Assembly: GCF_003024515.2 (NCBI RefSeq)
Contig: NZ_PYIX02000004.1
Coordinates: 118,420-182,419 of the forward strand
Direction of reading: 5' to 3'
DNA from: Acinetobacter sichuanensis
GTDB taxonomy: Bacteria > Pseudomonadota > Gammaproteobacteria > Pseudomonadales > Moraxellaceae
DNA length: 64,000 bases
Part shown: positions 26,666-35,758 of the stretch, in pieces
Layout: every line of letters begins with the position of its first letter
Position numbering within the stretch: the stretch's first letter is position 1
Translations under genes and position numbers: made by a program
Notes under the pieces: generated by a model
Seen by the model: only the letters and a program-made list of their open reading frames with translations
Database searches by the model: none
Told to the model about the DNA's origin: nothing

Positions 26666-27841
26666 TTATAAAATCTCGATCGCAACTGCAGTTGCTTCAC
26701 CACCACCGATACACAGTGCTGCAATACCTTTTTTACCGCCAGTACGTTTTAATGCATGAATCAATGTCAAAATAATACGTGAACCTGTAGAGCCGACGGG
26801 ATGTCCTAGCGCACAAGCACCACCATTGATATTGACTTTTTCAGCATCTAATTTGAAGTCATCAATTGGGCACATAGTGACCATAGCAAATGCTTCATTG
26901 ATTTCCCATAAATCAACATCTTGAGCAGTCCAGCCTGCTTTGTCTAAAACTTTTTGAATCGCACCTACAGGCGCAATAGTAAATTCAGACGGATGCTGTG
27001 AATTTGAAGCATAAGCAACAATTTTAGCAAGAGGCTGTAAGCCTTTTTCTGCTGCAAGTTCAGCAGAAGCTAAAACTAAAGCTGAAGCACCATCTGAAAT
27101 TGAGCTGGCATTTGCAGCAGTGATCGTACCATCTTTAGCAAAAGCAGGGCGCAGACTTGGGATTTTTTCAATATTGGCATTGAAAGGTTGTTCATCTTTA
27201 TCAATGACCACATCGCCTTTACGACCAGAAACAGTGACAGGAACGATTTCGTCAGCGAAATAACCTTCAGTAATGGCTTTTTGCGCACGTTGTAAAGAAC
27301 GGATTGCAAACTCATCCATTTGCTCACGGGTATAACCACGTGTATTTGCCATGTCTTGTGCAAAAGAACCCATTAGGCGACCTGTTTCAGCATCTTCTAG
27401 ACCATCAAAGAACATATGATCTTTGACTTCGCCATGACCCATACGAAAACCACCACGTGCTTTTGGTAGTAAGTACGGTGCATTGGTCATAGATTCCATA
27501 CCGCCCGCAACGATAACATCAGCAGAGCCAGCTTTGATCGCATCAGCAGCTTGCATGACTGCTTTCATGCCAGAACCACAAAGTTTATTGATGGTTACAG
27601 CGCCAGTTGAATCAGGAAGACCTGCTTTACGCATCGCTTGACGTGCAGGACCTTGTTTTAAACCTGCTGGAAGTACACAGCCCATAATGACTTCTTGTAC
27701 ATCGTTTGCTTCTAAGCCTGCACGAGCAATGGCTTCTTTAATGGTTACAGCACCTAAATCTGGCGCTGTAACACTTGCTAGACTTCCTTGAAATCCGCCC
27801 ATTGCGGTACGTGCACCATTGACAATTACGATGTCAGTCAT
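26666..27841 (-). CDS. Acetyl-CoA acetyltransferase (thiolase)
   Basis: 391-residue thiolase. Active-site Cys88 is in INKLCGSGM, the His in NEAF then GHPVGSTGSR, and the second Cys in AALCIGGGEA. It condenses two acetyl-CoA to acetoacetyl-CoA or runs in reverse; the family cannot be split into biosynthetic and degradative forms by eye, although length and motifs fit the AtoB/PhaA type. The ATG at 27841 is used (GGAG eight bases upstream); a TTG 15 bases earlier is less likely. It is a lone gene on the minus strand. Confidence 0.95.
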   Translation of the reverse strand: MTDIVIVNGARTAMGGFQGSLASVTAPDLGAVTIKEAIARAGLEANDVQEVIMGCVLPAGLKQGPARQAMRKAGLPDSTGAVTINKLCGSGMKAVMQAADAIKAGSADVIVAGGMESMTNAPYLLPKARGGFRMGHGEVKDHMFFDGLEDAETGRLMGSFAQDMANTRGYTREQMDEFAIRSLQRAQKAITEGYFADEIVPVTVSGRKGDVVIDKDEQPFNANIEKIPSLRPAFAKDGTITAANASSISDGASALVLASAELAAEKGLQPLAKIVAYASNSQHPSEFTIAPVGAIQKVLDKAGWTAQDVDLWEINEAFAMVTMCPIDDFKLDAEKVNINGGACALGHPVGSTGSRIILTLIHALKRTGGKKGIAALCIGGGEATAVAIEIL

Positions 27842-27958
27842 TGTTGTATTCTCCAATTCACTTGTTGTTGATTATTTCCAAAGCCTAAGCAGTATATAAA
27901 AAAAAGATATAGAATAAAGAAGAAAGTCTATAGAACTCTAGACGCTAGAGACTAGTTT

Positions 27959-28489
27959 TTAGCATGTTATGGTTGGAATCTGATTTAAAATTGCCATTTT
28001 GCCTAATTTAAAACGTAAATGTTGGTTAGGATTATCTAAACTACAATAATAAAAACTTCCTAAAGCACCTCGATTTAAGCCAGTATCACCCTGAAAAGAA
28101 ATAATTTTTTGATGGGTAATGTTGCCATTCCACTTTAAACGACCAAATTTTAGATTTGTGGTGGTCTGTTGAAGTAAAAGTTCATTTGTGTCACGTATCT
28201 TATTATTATTTCGATCAATAAAAACTAAAATACCCCTATTCCACTGATCATCTTGACAAAATTGTAAGTCTTGAGATGAGCAAATCGCAACATGACTGTG
28301 ATGTAAAATTGCATTATTTCTTGCAAATTTAATATGTTGGTCAAGTAAAGGAAATATATTGCGTCTTTCTTGGTCACGACGATTTTGAAGGAAGTGTGGA
28401 GCGGCTAAAGAGGCGATTATTGCTAAGATACAGATGCAAATAATCAGTTCGAACAAAGTCAAACCTTGTTGTTTACAATATAAATACAT
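27959..28489 (-). CDS. Type IV pilus/GspH-FimT family minor pseudopilin
   Basis: 176-residue prepilin-like protein. The N-terminus CKQQG-LTLFELIICICILAII has the prepilin peptidase site after Gly, Glu at mature +5 (F/L-ELI) and the hydrophobic helix. After that come the FimT/GspH features HIKFARNNAILHHSHVAICSS and WNRGILVFIDRNNN, then a GDTGLNRGALGSFYYCS core with Cys residues that may pair. It would sit in a type IV pilus or type II secretion pseudopilus as a minor subunit. It is an orphan here; the rest of a pilin operon is not adjacent. Confidence 0.88.
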   Translation of the reverse strand: MYLYCKQQGLTLFELIICICILAIIASLAAPHFLQNRRDQERRNIFPLLDQHIKFARNNAILHHSHVAICSSQDLQFCQDDQWNRGILVFIDRNNNKIRDTNELLLQQTTTNLKFGRLKWNGNITHQKIISFQGDTGLNRGALGSFYYCSLDNPNQHLRFKLGKMAILNQIPTITC

Positions 28490-28865
28490 GATTAAATCTA
28501 CTTTTTAATTATTTATGTTTATGAATTTAAATATTTTTCTATTTTTTTACACAGTTAAGAGCAACTTTGTAAAATATGTATTACTATCGTATTGTTTTGC
28601 TGTTAAAATATAGAAAGTGAAAAGAGTAAGGTATTCACAAATATAATCGAGTAAAAAATTACCGAATTACAACGGAAATTGTAAGTAATTTTGTCAATAA
28701 TAAGCTTGATTAAAGTTATCAAGCACTTGGAAAAACTCTCAAGTGTTTGTATGATTCAACGTGAGTAGCTTAAAAATAATACTGGGGTATATAGAAGCTT
28801 ATCTCAGGAAGCCAAAAAATTTTAGGCTGAGTTTGAACAACAATTGTTATCTCTGGAGGATATCC
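28490..28865. other. ompA upstream region
   Basis: AT-rich, non-coding. It should contain the ompA promoter and a long 5' leader. A 10-bp hairpin CAAGCACTTG / CAAGTGTTTG (28720..28749, one G-T pair) lies about 115 bases before the start. A -10-like TAAAAT preceded at 17 bases by TTACTA lies near 28590..28618, but I cannot fix the start of transcription. Confidence 0.55.
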
Positions 28866-29894
28866 ATGAAATTGAGTCGTATCGCACTTGCTATGCTTGT
28901 TGCTGCGCCATTAGCTGCTGCTAACGCTGGTGTAACTGTAACTCCTTTATTAGTCGGTTATACATTCCAAGACACAGAGCACAACAACCGTAACTTAACA
29001 AATAGCCATGAATTACAAGATGACTTATTTGTTGGTGCGGCTCTTGGTGTTGAATTAACTCCATGGTTAAGTGCAGAAGTTGAATATAACCAAGTTAAAG
29101 GTGATGTAGAGCCAAACGCTGGTGAATACAAACAACAACAAATCAACGGTAACTTATTAGTTACTTCTGATTTAATCACTAAAGACTATGACAGCAAAAT
29201 CAAACCTTACGTATTAGTAGGTGCTGGTCACTATAAATACGATTTTGATGCGCCTGCATTGAAATATCGTGATGGTGAAGAAGGTACTTTAGGTAATGCT
29301 GGTGCGGGTGTATTCTGGCGCTTAAACGATGCTTTGTCTCTTCGTACAGAAGCTCGTGCTACTTATAACATCGATGAAGATTTCTGGAACTATACAGCTC
29401 TAGCTGGTCTTAACGTTGTTCTTGGTGGTCACTTGAAACCTGCTGCTCCTGTAGTAGAAATTGCTCCTGTTGAGCCAGTTGCTCCAACTCCAGTTCCACC
29501 TGCTCCACAAGAAATCACTGAGCCGCTTAACCTAGAGCTTCGTGTATTCTTTGATACAAACAAATCTAACATCAAGCCGCAATACAAAGGTGAAATCGCT
29601 AAAGTAGCAACTGCTTTAAATGAATTCCCGAATGCGACTGCACGTATCGAAGGTCACACAGATAACACTGGTCCACGTAAGTTGAACGAACGTTTATCTT
29701 TAGCTCGTGCTAACTCTGTTAAATCTGCTCTTGTAAGCGAATTCAACATTGATGCATCTCGTTTGTCTACTCAAGGTTTCGCTTGGGATCAACCGATTGC
29801 TGACAACAAAACTAAAGAAGGTCGTGCTATGAACCGTCGCGTATTCGCTGCGATCACTGGTAGCCGTACTGTTCTTGCTCAACCAGCTCAATAA
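28866..29894 (+). CDS. ompA: Outer membrane protein OmpA
   Basis: 342-residue major porin: signal peptide [21 protein letters not shown], an eight-stranded barrel domain ([17 protein letters not shown] ... to ~residue 195), a Pro/Val-rich linker ([17 protein letters not shown]), and the C-terminal peptidoglycan-binding OmpA domain with [37 protein letters not shown] and GRAMNRRV. The Asp and Arg residues of that domain bind diaminopimelate. ATG at 28866 with GGAGGA upstream is preferred to a start 105 bases earlier. The codon choice is strongly biased, as expected for a very abundant protein. Confidence 0.97.
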   Translation: MKLSRIALAMLVAAPLAAANAGVTVTPLLVGYTFQDTEHNNRNLTNSHELQDDLFVGAALGVELTPWLSAEVEYNQVKGDVEPNAGEYKQQQINGNLLVTSDLITKDYDSKIKPYVLVGAGHYKYDFDAPALKYRDGEEGTLGNAGAGVFWRLNDALSLRTEARATYNIDEDFWNYTALAGLNVVLGGHLKPAAPVVEIAPVEPVAPTPVPPAPQEITEPLNLELRVFFDTNKSNIKPQYKGEIAKVATALNEFPNATARIEGHTDNTGPRKLNERLSLARANSVKSALVSEFNIDASRLSTQGFAWDQPIADNKTKEGRAMNRRVFAAITGSRTVLAQPAQ

Positions 29895-29913
29895 TATTGA
29901 GTAACTGAGTGAT

Positions 29914-29943
29914 AAAAAAACGACTCTTCGGAGTCGTTTTTTA
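29914..29943 (+). terminator. ompA terminator
   Basis: AAAACGACTC-TTCG-GAGTCGTTTTTT: a strong stem with a UUCG tetraloop. Confidence 0.93.
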
Positions 29944-29965
29944 TTGCATAGATTAAAGTAAAATT

Positions 29966-30002
29966 TAAAACCCCAATAAATCAGCATTTATTGGGGTTTT
30001 TT
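29966..30002. terminator. Second, bidirectional terminator between ompA and rtcB
   Basis: AAAACCCCAATAAA-N6-TTTATTGGGGTTTTTT, a 14-bp stem that can end transcription from both convergent genes. Confidence 0.9.
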
Positions 30003-30026
30003 AGAGCTAAAAATACCTGTTTTAAC

Positions 30027-31232
30027 TTAGCCTTTGATACACATCACTTGTTTTAAGGTATGTACAACTTCAATTAAATCTGTTTGGTTTGCCATAACTT
30101 CATCAATATCTTTATAGGCACTTGGAATTTCATCAACCACGCCTTTATCTTTACGGCATTCGATTCCTTCAGTTTGTGCAATTAAATCTTGTTGATTAAA
30201 CAAATTCTTGGCTTTACTTCGGCTCATTTTTCGTCCTGCACCATGAGAGCAAGAGCAGAAAGAATCAGGATTACCTTTACCTTTAACAATAAAAGATTTT
30301 GCTCCCATTGAGCCAGGAATAATGCCATATTCATCTATACCTGCACGAATTGCACCTTTACGTGTTACAAAAACTTCCTCACCAAAATGTACTTCTTTCT
30401 GTACATAATTATGATGGCAGTTAATCGCTTCTTTAGTCATTTGAAAGCTTGGTAAAAGAGGGCGAATTGCTTCTAAAATGAGTCGCATCATTTCACGTCG
30501 GTTTTCATAAGCATATTCTTGTGCCCATTCTACAGCTTCAAAATAGTCATCAAAACTATTTGAACCTTCAGCAAAATAAGATAAGTCTTTATCAGGTACA
30601 TGCCCAAAACGACTTTGTGCTTCTTTCTTAGCACGTTCAATAAAGTATGTGCCAATGACATTACCCAGTCCTCGACTACCTGAATGTAACATCACCCAAA
30701 CATCATCATTTTCGTCTAAACAGAGTTCAATAAAATGATTACCACCACCTAAAGTGCCAATCTGTTTTTGCCATGTTGAATCAAAATGACGCAACATACG
30801 TTTTAAAGCAGGATGCTTGTCTGTAATCAGTTTTAAGCGTTTTTCTAAAGGTGTTAATGTGGATGCTTTGGCTTTGATTTGCTTATGCATTTCAAAACCA
30901 ACAGGAACTTTACGTTCAATTGCATTGCGTAACGCACTTAAATTATCAGGCAATTGAGCTGCTTTTAAGCTTAAGCGCATCGCATTCATACCACAGCCTA
31001 TATCGACACCTACTGCTGCAGGGATAATCGCATTTTTAGTTGGAATAACACTGCCAACAGTTGCACCTTTGCCTACATGAACATCTGGCATGACAGCAAT
31101 ATGAGAGTGAATAAATTGCAATTGTGCCATTTTGCGCAATTGAGTCATGCTTTCTTCATCAATATCTGTGGTATAAATTTTTACAGGAACGCCATAATCT
31201 GCTCTAGCGTTCAAAATTTTTTGTATGCCCAT
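30027..31232 (-). CDS. rtcB: RNA ligase RtcB
   Basis: 401-residue 3'-phosphate/5'-OH RNA ligase. Metal and catalytic motifs: GVDIGCGMNA, GGNHFIELC, HSGSRGLGN, INCHHNYV, PGSMGAKSFIVKG and SCSHGAGRKMSR, whose His is the guanylylated residue. It repairs or splices RNA with Mn2+ and GTP. The ATG at 31232 is preferred because it puts the N-terminus in line with other RtcB proteins; upstream in-frame codons up to 31292 overlap the leader. There is no rtcA or rtcR next to it. A promoter, structured RNA and terminator lie directly upstream on the same strand (31298..31493), so expression may depend on readthrough or on another promoter in the last 66 bases. Confidence 0.96.
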   Translation of the reverse strand: MGIQKILNARADYGVPVKIYTTDIDEESMTQLRKMAQLQFIHSHIAVMPDVHVGKGATVGSVIPTKNAIIPAAVGVDIGCGMNAMRLSLKAAQLPDNLSALRNAIERKVPVGFEMHKQIKAKASTLTPLEKRLKLITDKHPALKRMLRHFDSTWQKQIGTLGGGNHFIELCLDENDDVWVMLHSGSRGLGNVIGTYFIERAKKEAQSRFGHVPDKDLSYFAEGSNSFDDYFEAVEWAQEYAYENRREMMRLILEAIRPLLPSFQMTKEAINCHHNYVQKEVHFGEEVFVTRKGAIRAGIDEYGIIPGSMGAKSFIVKGKGNPDSFCSCSHGAGRKMSRSKAKNLFNQQDLIAQTEGIECRKDKGVVDEIPSAYKDIDEVMANQTDLIEVVHTLKQVMCIKG

Positions 31233-31297
31233 TTTAATTTCTCTAAGCAATTTTATCATTTGTCCGAATATTCTAAACACTTGATTTTTCAAGCATA

Positions 31298-31322
31298 AAA
31301 AAACCTAGCGAATGCTAGGTTT
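31298..31322 (-). terminator. Terminator upstream of rtcB
   Basis: AAACCTAGC-ATTC-GCTAGGTTT followed by TTTTTTT on the minus strand, lying between the upstream promoter (31466..31493) and the rtcB start at 31232. Confidence 0.88.
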
Positions 31323-31459
31323 AGAATCTTGGCATTCGGACACTTTTTGGCAACAAGTGTCCGTGAGCGACATCTTGCTGTATTAGTTTGTTGTATTTTC
31401 CAATGTCAGCATGATGATGTCCTCCTATAAAATCTTTTGGAAAAAGATGAATCGAATTT
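31300..31459 (-). ncRNA. Candidate structured leader or small RNA with a 9-codon ORF
   Basis: On the minus strand this region starts just after a strong promoter and ends in a terminator. In order it holds: AGGAGG (31426..31421), eight bases later the ORF ATG CTG ACA TTG GAA AAT (31412..31383, MLTLENTTN), a two-part stem GACATC/GATGTC (31421..31416 with 31374..31369) plus GCTG/CAGC (31410..31407 with 31380..31377) enclosing most of the ORF, a hairpin GGACACTT-N9-AAGTGTCC (31362..31338), and the terminator. It could be an attenuating leader of rtcB or an independent small RNA of ~160 nt. I do not recognise the family. Confidence 0.6.
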
Positions 31460-31465
31460 TGCGCC

Positions 31466-31493
31466 ATTTTAGAACTTAAATTAAATCTGTCAA
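31466..31493 (-). promoter_or_regulatory. Sigma-70 promoter ahead of the structured RNA
   Basis: On the minus strand: TTGACA (31493..31488), 16 bases, TAAAAT (31471..31466). Predicted start of transcription near 31459. Confidence 0.75.
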
Positions 31494-31597
31494 GAATATT
31501 TTATTTAATATTTTTTTGTTGATGATAACTTAATGTTTTTATTTGATTTTAAAATAATAATGAATACAACATTTTATATTGTAAATAAATATAATGA

Positions 31598-31625
31598 CAA
31601 AAAAACCTCATTAAAAAATGAGGTT
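31598..31625 (-). terminator. lysP terminator
   Basis: AACCTCATT-TTTT-AATGAGGTT followed by TTTTT on the minus strand, 18 bases after the lysP stop. Confidence 0.9.
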
Positions 31626-31642
31626 CTTATGTTTAATTTAAA

Positions 31643-33106
31643 TTATTCTTTATCTAAATCAAATGGTTTTACGTCCATTTCTTGATAAGAAATCAACTTA
31701 GTTTTGTGCTTCCATTTATAACCTAACCAAATAACCAAAAATAATGGAATACTGATATAAGTCGATAAAACTGATCCCCATTCTCCTGCTAAAAAGGCTT
31801 GATAGTTTTGCCCTAAAACCACAATAGTACAAAGAATGAAGGCAAACCACGGTGCAAATGGGAAAAATTTTGCTGTATAGGCTAACTCTTTTAATTGATA
31901 GCCTTGTGCTAAATAACCTTTACGAAAGCGATAATGCGAAATTGCGATACCTAACCAGACAATGAAACCACACATTCCAGACATGTTAAGTAGCCAAGTA
32001 AAAACTTGATTTTCACCAATAAATGTAGTTAAAAAACAAAAAGCTGCAATGAAAGTTGTCGCATAAAGAGCATTCATTGGTACGCCACGCATATCTAATT
32101 GAGCAAACCATTTTGGTGCGCGACCTTGGCGAGCCATATCAAATAACATTCGTGTTGATGAATACATCCCTGAATTACCAGCGGACATAATTGCTGTTAA
32201 AATCACAGCGTTCATCAAACCTGCGGCAAACGCTAAACCTGCTTTTTCATATAAAAGTGTGAAGGGTGAAAGGGTAATATTACCGTCACCTTCAGCAGCA
32301 AGTGCTAAGTTTGGATCCGTATAAGCAACTAATGTTCCAATAATGAAAATACATAAAATATAGAACAATAAGATACGCCAAAAGATTTGTTTAATGGCAA
32401 CTGGAATTGTTTTTTTCGGATCTTTGGACTCTCCAGCCGCAACACCGACCATTTCAGTCCCTTGGAATGAAAACCCTGCAATCATGGCAACACCAACTAG
32501 TGCTTGGAATCCTCCAACAAATGGTGCTTCGCCTATTGTCCAATTTTTAGTAATTGACTGTGTTGGGTCTAACATGATTTTACCAATCATAAATAAACCA
32601 ATCACAATGAAAAATACAATCGCAATGACTTTAACTAGAGAGAATAAAAACTCGCTTTCACCAAAACCTTTTACTGTTAAGGCATTGATAAAAAAGATAA
32701 TGGCAAGAAAGAGTGCACTCCACCAAACCCCGGGGATTTCGGGAAACCAAAATTTCATAATGAATTGGACAGCAACCAATTCAAATGCAACCGTAATCGC
32801 CCAGTTGTACCAATAGTTCCAGCCTAGTGCAAAGCCGAAACCTTCTTCGACATATTTACTGCCATAAGTAAAAAAAGCACCTGATGTTGGATTATGGGTT
32901 GCAAGCTCGCCTAAGCTGGTCATGAGGAAATAGATCATCACTCCGATCAACGCGTAGGCAAGTAATGCTCCTCCGGGACCAGCAGTTGCAATCGTTTGAC
33001 CTGATGCAAGAAATAAACCTGTACCAATAGAACCGCCAATAGCGATCATATTTAAGTGTCGAGCGCTGAGCTTACGCTGAAGTTGAGGATGATCTTTTCC
33101 GCTCAT
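31643..33106 (-). CDS. lysP: Lysine-type amino acid permease LysP
   Basis: 487-residue APC-family transporter with about twelve membrane helices. It shares with E. coli LysP the segments LSARHLNMIAIGGSIGTGLF, GFALGWNYWYNWA, NWTIGEAPF, GFSFQGTEMVGVAAGES, AGNSGMYSSTRMLF and SGMCGFIVWLGIAISHYRFR. Most likely substrate is lysine by proton symport, although close paralogues for other amino acids exist. Its start codon overlaps the rsmC stop by one base (TAATG), so the two genes are translationally coupled. A terminator follows. Confidence 0.88.
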   Translation of the reverse strand: MSGKDHPQLQRKLSARHLNMIAIGGSIGTGLFLASGQTIATAGPGGALLAYALIGVMIYFLMTSLGELATHNPTSGAFFTYGSKYVEEGFGFALGWNYWYNWAITVAFELVAVQFIMKFWFPEIPGVWWSALFLAIIFFINALTVKGFGESEFLFSLVKVIAIVFFIVIGLFMIGKIMLDPTQSITKNWTIGEAPFVGGFQALVGVAMIAGFSFQGTEMVGVAAGESKDPKKTIPVAIKQIFWRILLFYILCIFIIGTLVAYTDPNLALAAEGDGNITLSPFTLLYEKAGLAFAAGLMNAVILTAIMSAGNSGMYSSTRMLFDMARQGRAPKWFAQLDMRGVPMNALYATTFIAAFCFLTTFIGENQVFTWLLNMSGMCGFIVWLGIAISHYRFRKGYLAQGYQLKELAYTAKFFPFAPWFAFILCTIVVLGQNYQAFLAGEWGSVLSTYISIPLFLVIWLGYKWKHKTKLISYQEMDVKPFDLDKE

Positions 33107-34140
33107 TATTCTTCCTTAAGATTTTTTTTAGTGTTGGCAAATAACACTTTAAAACCTTGTTGATCTGCTTTGGTTGTACATTGACCAAAACTTTGTTCAA
33201 TAAGTAATGGGTAATTTAGAAAGCGATTTGCCACAATCCATAATTCACCACCTGATTTTAAATGTCGTTTTGAACTTTTGCACAGGTTTTCGCTGGCATT
33301 GTAATCAGTCTGAATACCTTGGTGAAATGGTGGATTACTCACGATAGCATGTAAAAAGAGTGGAGCATCATCAATGCCAGTCACTGCTTTAATTTCAAGC
33401 TGTTCTAAAGGTAATTGGTTTTTTTCAAAAGTCATTTGCGTAGAGGCTAAAGCAAAAGCATCAGCATCTAGTGCAAAAATACGATTTTTAGGGTTGATTT
33501 TAGATAGGTATGCACTGATTACGCCAGAACCGCAACCGAAGTCTGCAATTTTCCCAGAAGTCGCTTTTGACAAATGCGGCAATAAAACAGCAGTCCCAAC
33601 ATCTAAGCGATTTTGGCTAAAAACACCTGGGAGTGCACAAATGGTGAGCTCTCCAGCAGGCGTGGCAACTTGATAGGTTTGCGCCCATGCTTCAAGTGTT
33701 TTTGCAACAACAGTTTTATCTGTGGTGAGTTGCCACATTTGACAATGCCGAGCACTGTCTAATTTAATCGCTTGACCATAAGGTTGTAACTGTTTGGCTG
33801 CACGTTCAACGCCTCCTTTTTTTTCACCAACTAAAAAAATTGATGAAGCAATTGGAAGACGGCTGACAACCTGGTGTAAAACGTAATTCAGTAATTCTTT
33901 AGATTTTGGAACAAAAATCACTGCCTGATCAAAACCAGATTCGGGCAGATCTGTACCAAAATGTACTTCTGTATTTTGCTTTAGAAAATATTGAAACTCA
34001 TTAAAGTTCCATGTCCAAAACGTTGCTTGGATATCAGCAGCTAAATGCGAATGTAAGTCATCCGTTGGTGCATTGATGAACAATACACGTCCAGAGAGAT
34101 AGTCATGTTGTCGAATAACAACTTCACTTCTAGGCTCCAT
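33106..34140 (-). CDS. rsmC: 16S rRNA m2G1207 methyltransferase RsmC
   Basis: 344-residue SAM-dependent methyltransferase with two related halves: a degenerate N-terminal domain and a catalytic C-terminal one. Signatures: [35 protein letters not shown] (SAM motif I), ALDADAFAL and the catalytic [13 protein letters not shown]. It methylates G1207 of 16S rRNA in the small subunit. ATG at 34140 is preferred; two GTG codons upstream would add three residues. Coupled to lysP by a one-base overlap, an unusual pairing with no obvious shared function. Confidence 0.95.
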   Translation of the reverse strand: MEPRSEVVIRQHDYLSGRVLFINAPTDDLHSHLAADIQATFWTWNFNEFQYFLKQNTEVHFGTDLPESGFDQAVIFVPKSKELLNYVLHQVVSRLPIASSIFLVGEKKGGVERAAKQLQPYGQAIKLDSARHCQMWQLTTDKTVVAKTLEAWAQTYQVATPAGELTICALPGVFSQNRLDVGTAVLLPHLSKATSGKIADFGCGSGVISAYLSKINPKNRIFALDADAFALASTQMTFEKNQLPLEQLEIKAVTGIDDAPLFLHAIVSNPPFHQGIQTDYNASENLCKSSKRHLKSGGELWIVANRFLNYPLLIEQSFGQCTTKADQQGFKVLFANTKKNLKEE

Positions 34141-34169
34141 ATTCACCACCCATTTTAAAAATTAGAACA

Positions 34170-34197
34170 ATAATGCCCAGACAAAACTGGGCATTAT
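34170..34197 (-). terminator. Terminator of the xanthine/uracil permease gene
   Basis: ATAATGCCCAG-N6-CTGGGCATTAT, an 11-bp stem, with only a weak T stretch after it on the minus strand. Confidence 0.7.
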
Positions 34198-34211
34198 AAT
34201 GAATTACGGCA

Positions 34212-35585
34212 TTACTTTTTAGTTTCAGGAAGAACAATATTTAAAATTAATGCTGCAATACCACCTGTTGCAACGCCTGAACTAAAAATATTACGTGGTA
34301 ATTCAGGAAGATGTTCCAAAATTTGAGGAACTTGTGCTACCCCTAAACCAAGTGCTAAAGAAATTGCAATGATCAGTAATGCACGACGATCAAGGATTAC
34401 ACCTGACAAAATATTGATACCTGAAGCTGCAACTGCACCAAACATCACCATGACAGCACCACCAAGAACCGCTTGTGGTACAGCTTGGATTACACCAGCA
34501 ACAGCAGGGAATAGCCCTAGAATGACCAACATGATGGCAATCCAAATCCCGACATAACGACTTGCAACACCAGTTAATTGGATAACACCATTATTTTGTG
34601 CAAAAACAGAACTTGGGAATGTATTGAAAATACCAGCAAGGAATGAATTTGCTCCATTTACCAATACACCACCTTTAATGCGTTGCATCCAAACAGGACC
34701 ATCAACAGGTTGATTTGATATCTTAGATGTCGCAGTCACATCACCAATTGCTTCTAATGAAGTGACCAGATAAATAAATGCCATTGGAATAAATAAACTC
34801 CAAGAGAAGCTAATACCAAAATGCATTGGGGTTGGCACTTGAATTAAAGGCGCATCTTTTAAACCTGAAAAGTTTAAATAACCCATATAACCTGCTAAAG
34901 CATAACCAATGACTAAAGCAATTAAGATCGCTGAACTTTTGATCCAAACAATTTTAAAGCGATTTAATAAAATAATAATCGCTAAAACGGTACATGACAT
35001 GATGAGATTATCTGTACTAGCAAAGGTTTTACTTTCCATCGCTTGATAACCACCACCCATACTAATTAAGCCTTCTTTGATTAAAGTTAGACCAATAAGT
35101 AGTACAACAATACCTGTGACCAAAGGCGTAATGAGTTTTTTGACCCAAGGTAAAATACGTGAAACACCCATTTCAATAAATGAGCCAGCAATGACTACAC
35201 CGAAAATAGATGCCATCACTGCTTCCACAGGTGTGCCAGCAGCAACCATAGCAGAACCAATCCCAATAATAGGACCGATAAAGTTAAAGCTAGTTCCTTG
35301 AACGATCAGTAAACCTGCGCCAAAAGGACCTACTTTTTTGCATTGTAAGAAGGTTGCAATTCCTGAAATTACCAAAGACATAGATAAAATCATATTGGTG
35401 TCATGTGCAGAAACACCTAAAGCTAAGCAAATCAGTAGACCCGGCGTTACGATAGGAACAATAATCGCAAGTAAATGTTGCAGAGCTGCAAAAAATGCAA
35501 TGAGTGGTTTTGGACGATCATTGAGTCCATAAACAAGGTCAATTTGCCCTTGTCGTTGTTCGTTGGGAGTATTTAAATCAGACAT
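34212..35585 (-). CDS. xanP: NCS2 nucleobase permease (XanP/UraA-type)
   Basis: 457-residue nucleobase:cation symporter of the NCS2 family, with about fourteen membrane segments. Motifs: FAALQHLLAIIVPIVTPGLL (TM1, His), FGAGLLIVQGTSFNF (Gln), YLVTSLEAIGDVTATS (Glu, Asp) and the signature SSVFAQNNGVIQLTGVASRY. Closest in pattern to E. coli XanP (xanthine); uric acid or uracil cannot be excluded. ATG at 35585; a GTG six bases earlier is the alternative, and no good ribosome site is seen. Divergent from typA. Confidence 0.88.
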   Translation of the reverse strand: MSDLNTPNEQRQGQIDLVYGLNDRPKPLIAFFAALQHLLAIIVPIVTPGLLICLALGVSAHDTNMILSMSLVISGIATFLQCKKVGPFGAGLLIVQGTSFNFIGPIIGIGSAMVAAGTPVEAVMASIFGVVIAGSFIEMGVSRILPWVKKLITPLVTGIVVLLIGLTLIKEGLISMGGGYQAMESKTFASTDNLIMSCTVLAIIILLNRFKIVWIKSSAILIALVIGYALAGYMGYLNFSGLKDAPLIQVPTPMHFGISFSWSLFIPMAFIYLVTSLEAIGDVTATSKISNQPVDGPVWMQRIKGGVLVNGANSFLAGIFNTFPSSVFAQNNGVIQLTGVASRYVGIWIAIMLVILGLFPAVAGVIQAVPQAVLGGAVMVMFGAVAASGINILSGVILDRRALLIIAISLALGLGVAQVPQILEHLPELPRNIFSSGVATGGIAALILNIVLPETKK

Positions 35586-35758
35586 GGTCACAGCAGGAGA
35601 GACAGCAAGATGGCGCTATTCTAATCGGTTTACACACTATTACAAAATAAAAAGCGATTGTTGTAAAAAAAACTTGTAACTGTCAATGAACTGTCACTAC
35701 TAAAATTTATATTTTTTCTGTATAATTTGCCCTCAAACTTTAGGCGTATCGAATTTAC

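Noticed and set aside
30027..31292. A longer RtcB starting 20 codons upstream at 31292
   Set aside because: The extra segment lies in the leader right after the terminator, and other RtcB proteins start where the ATG at 31232 does.
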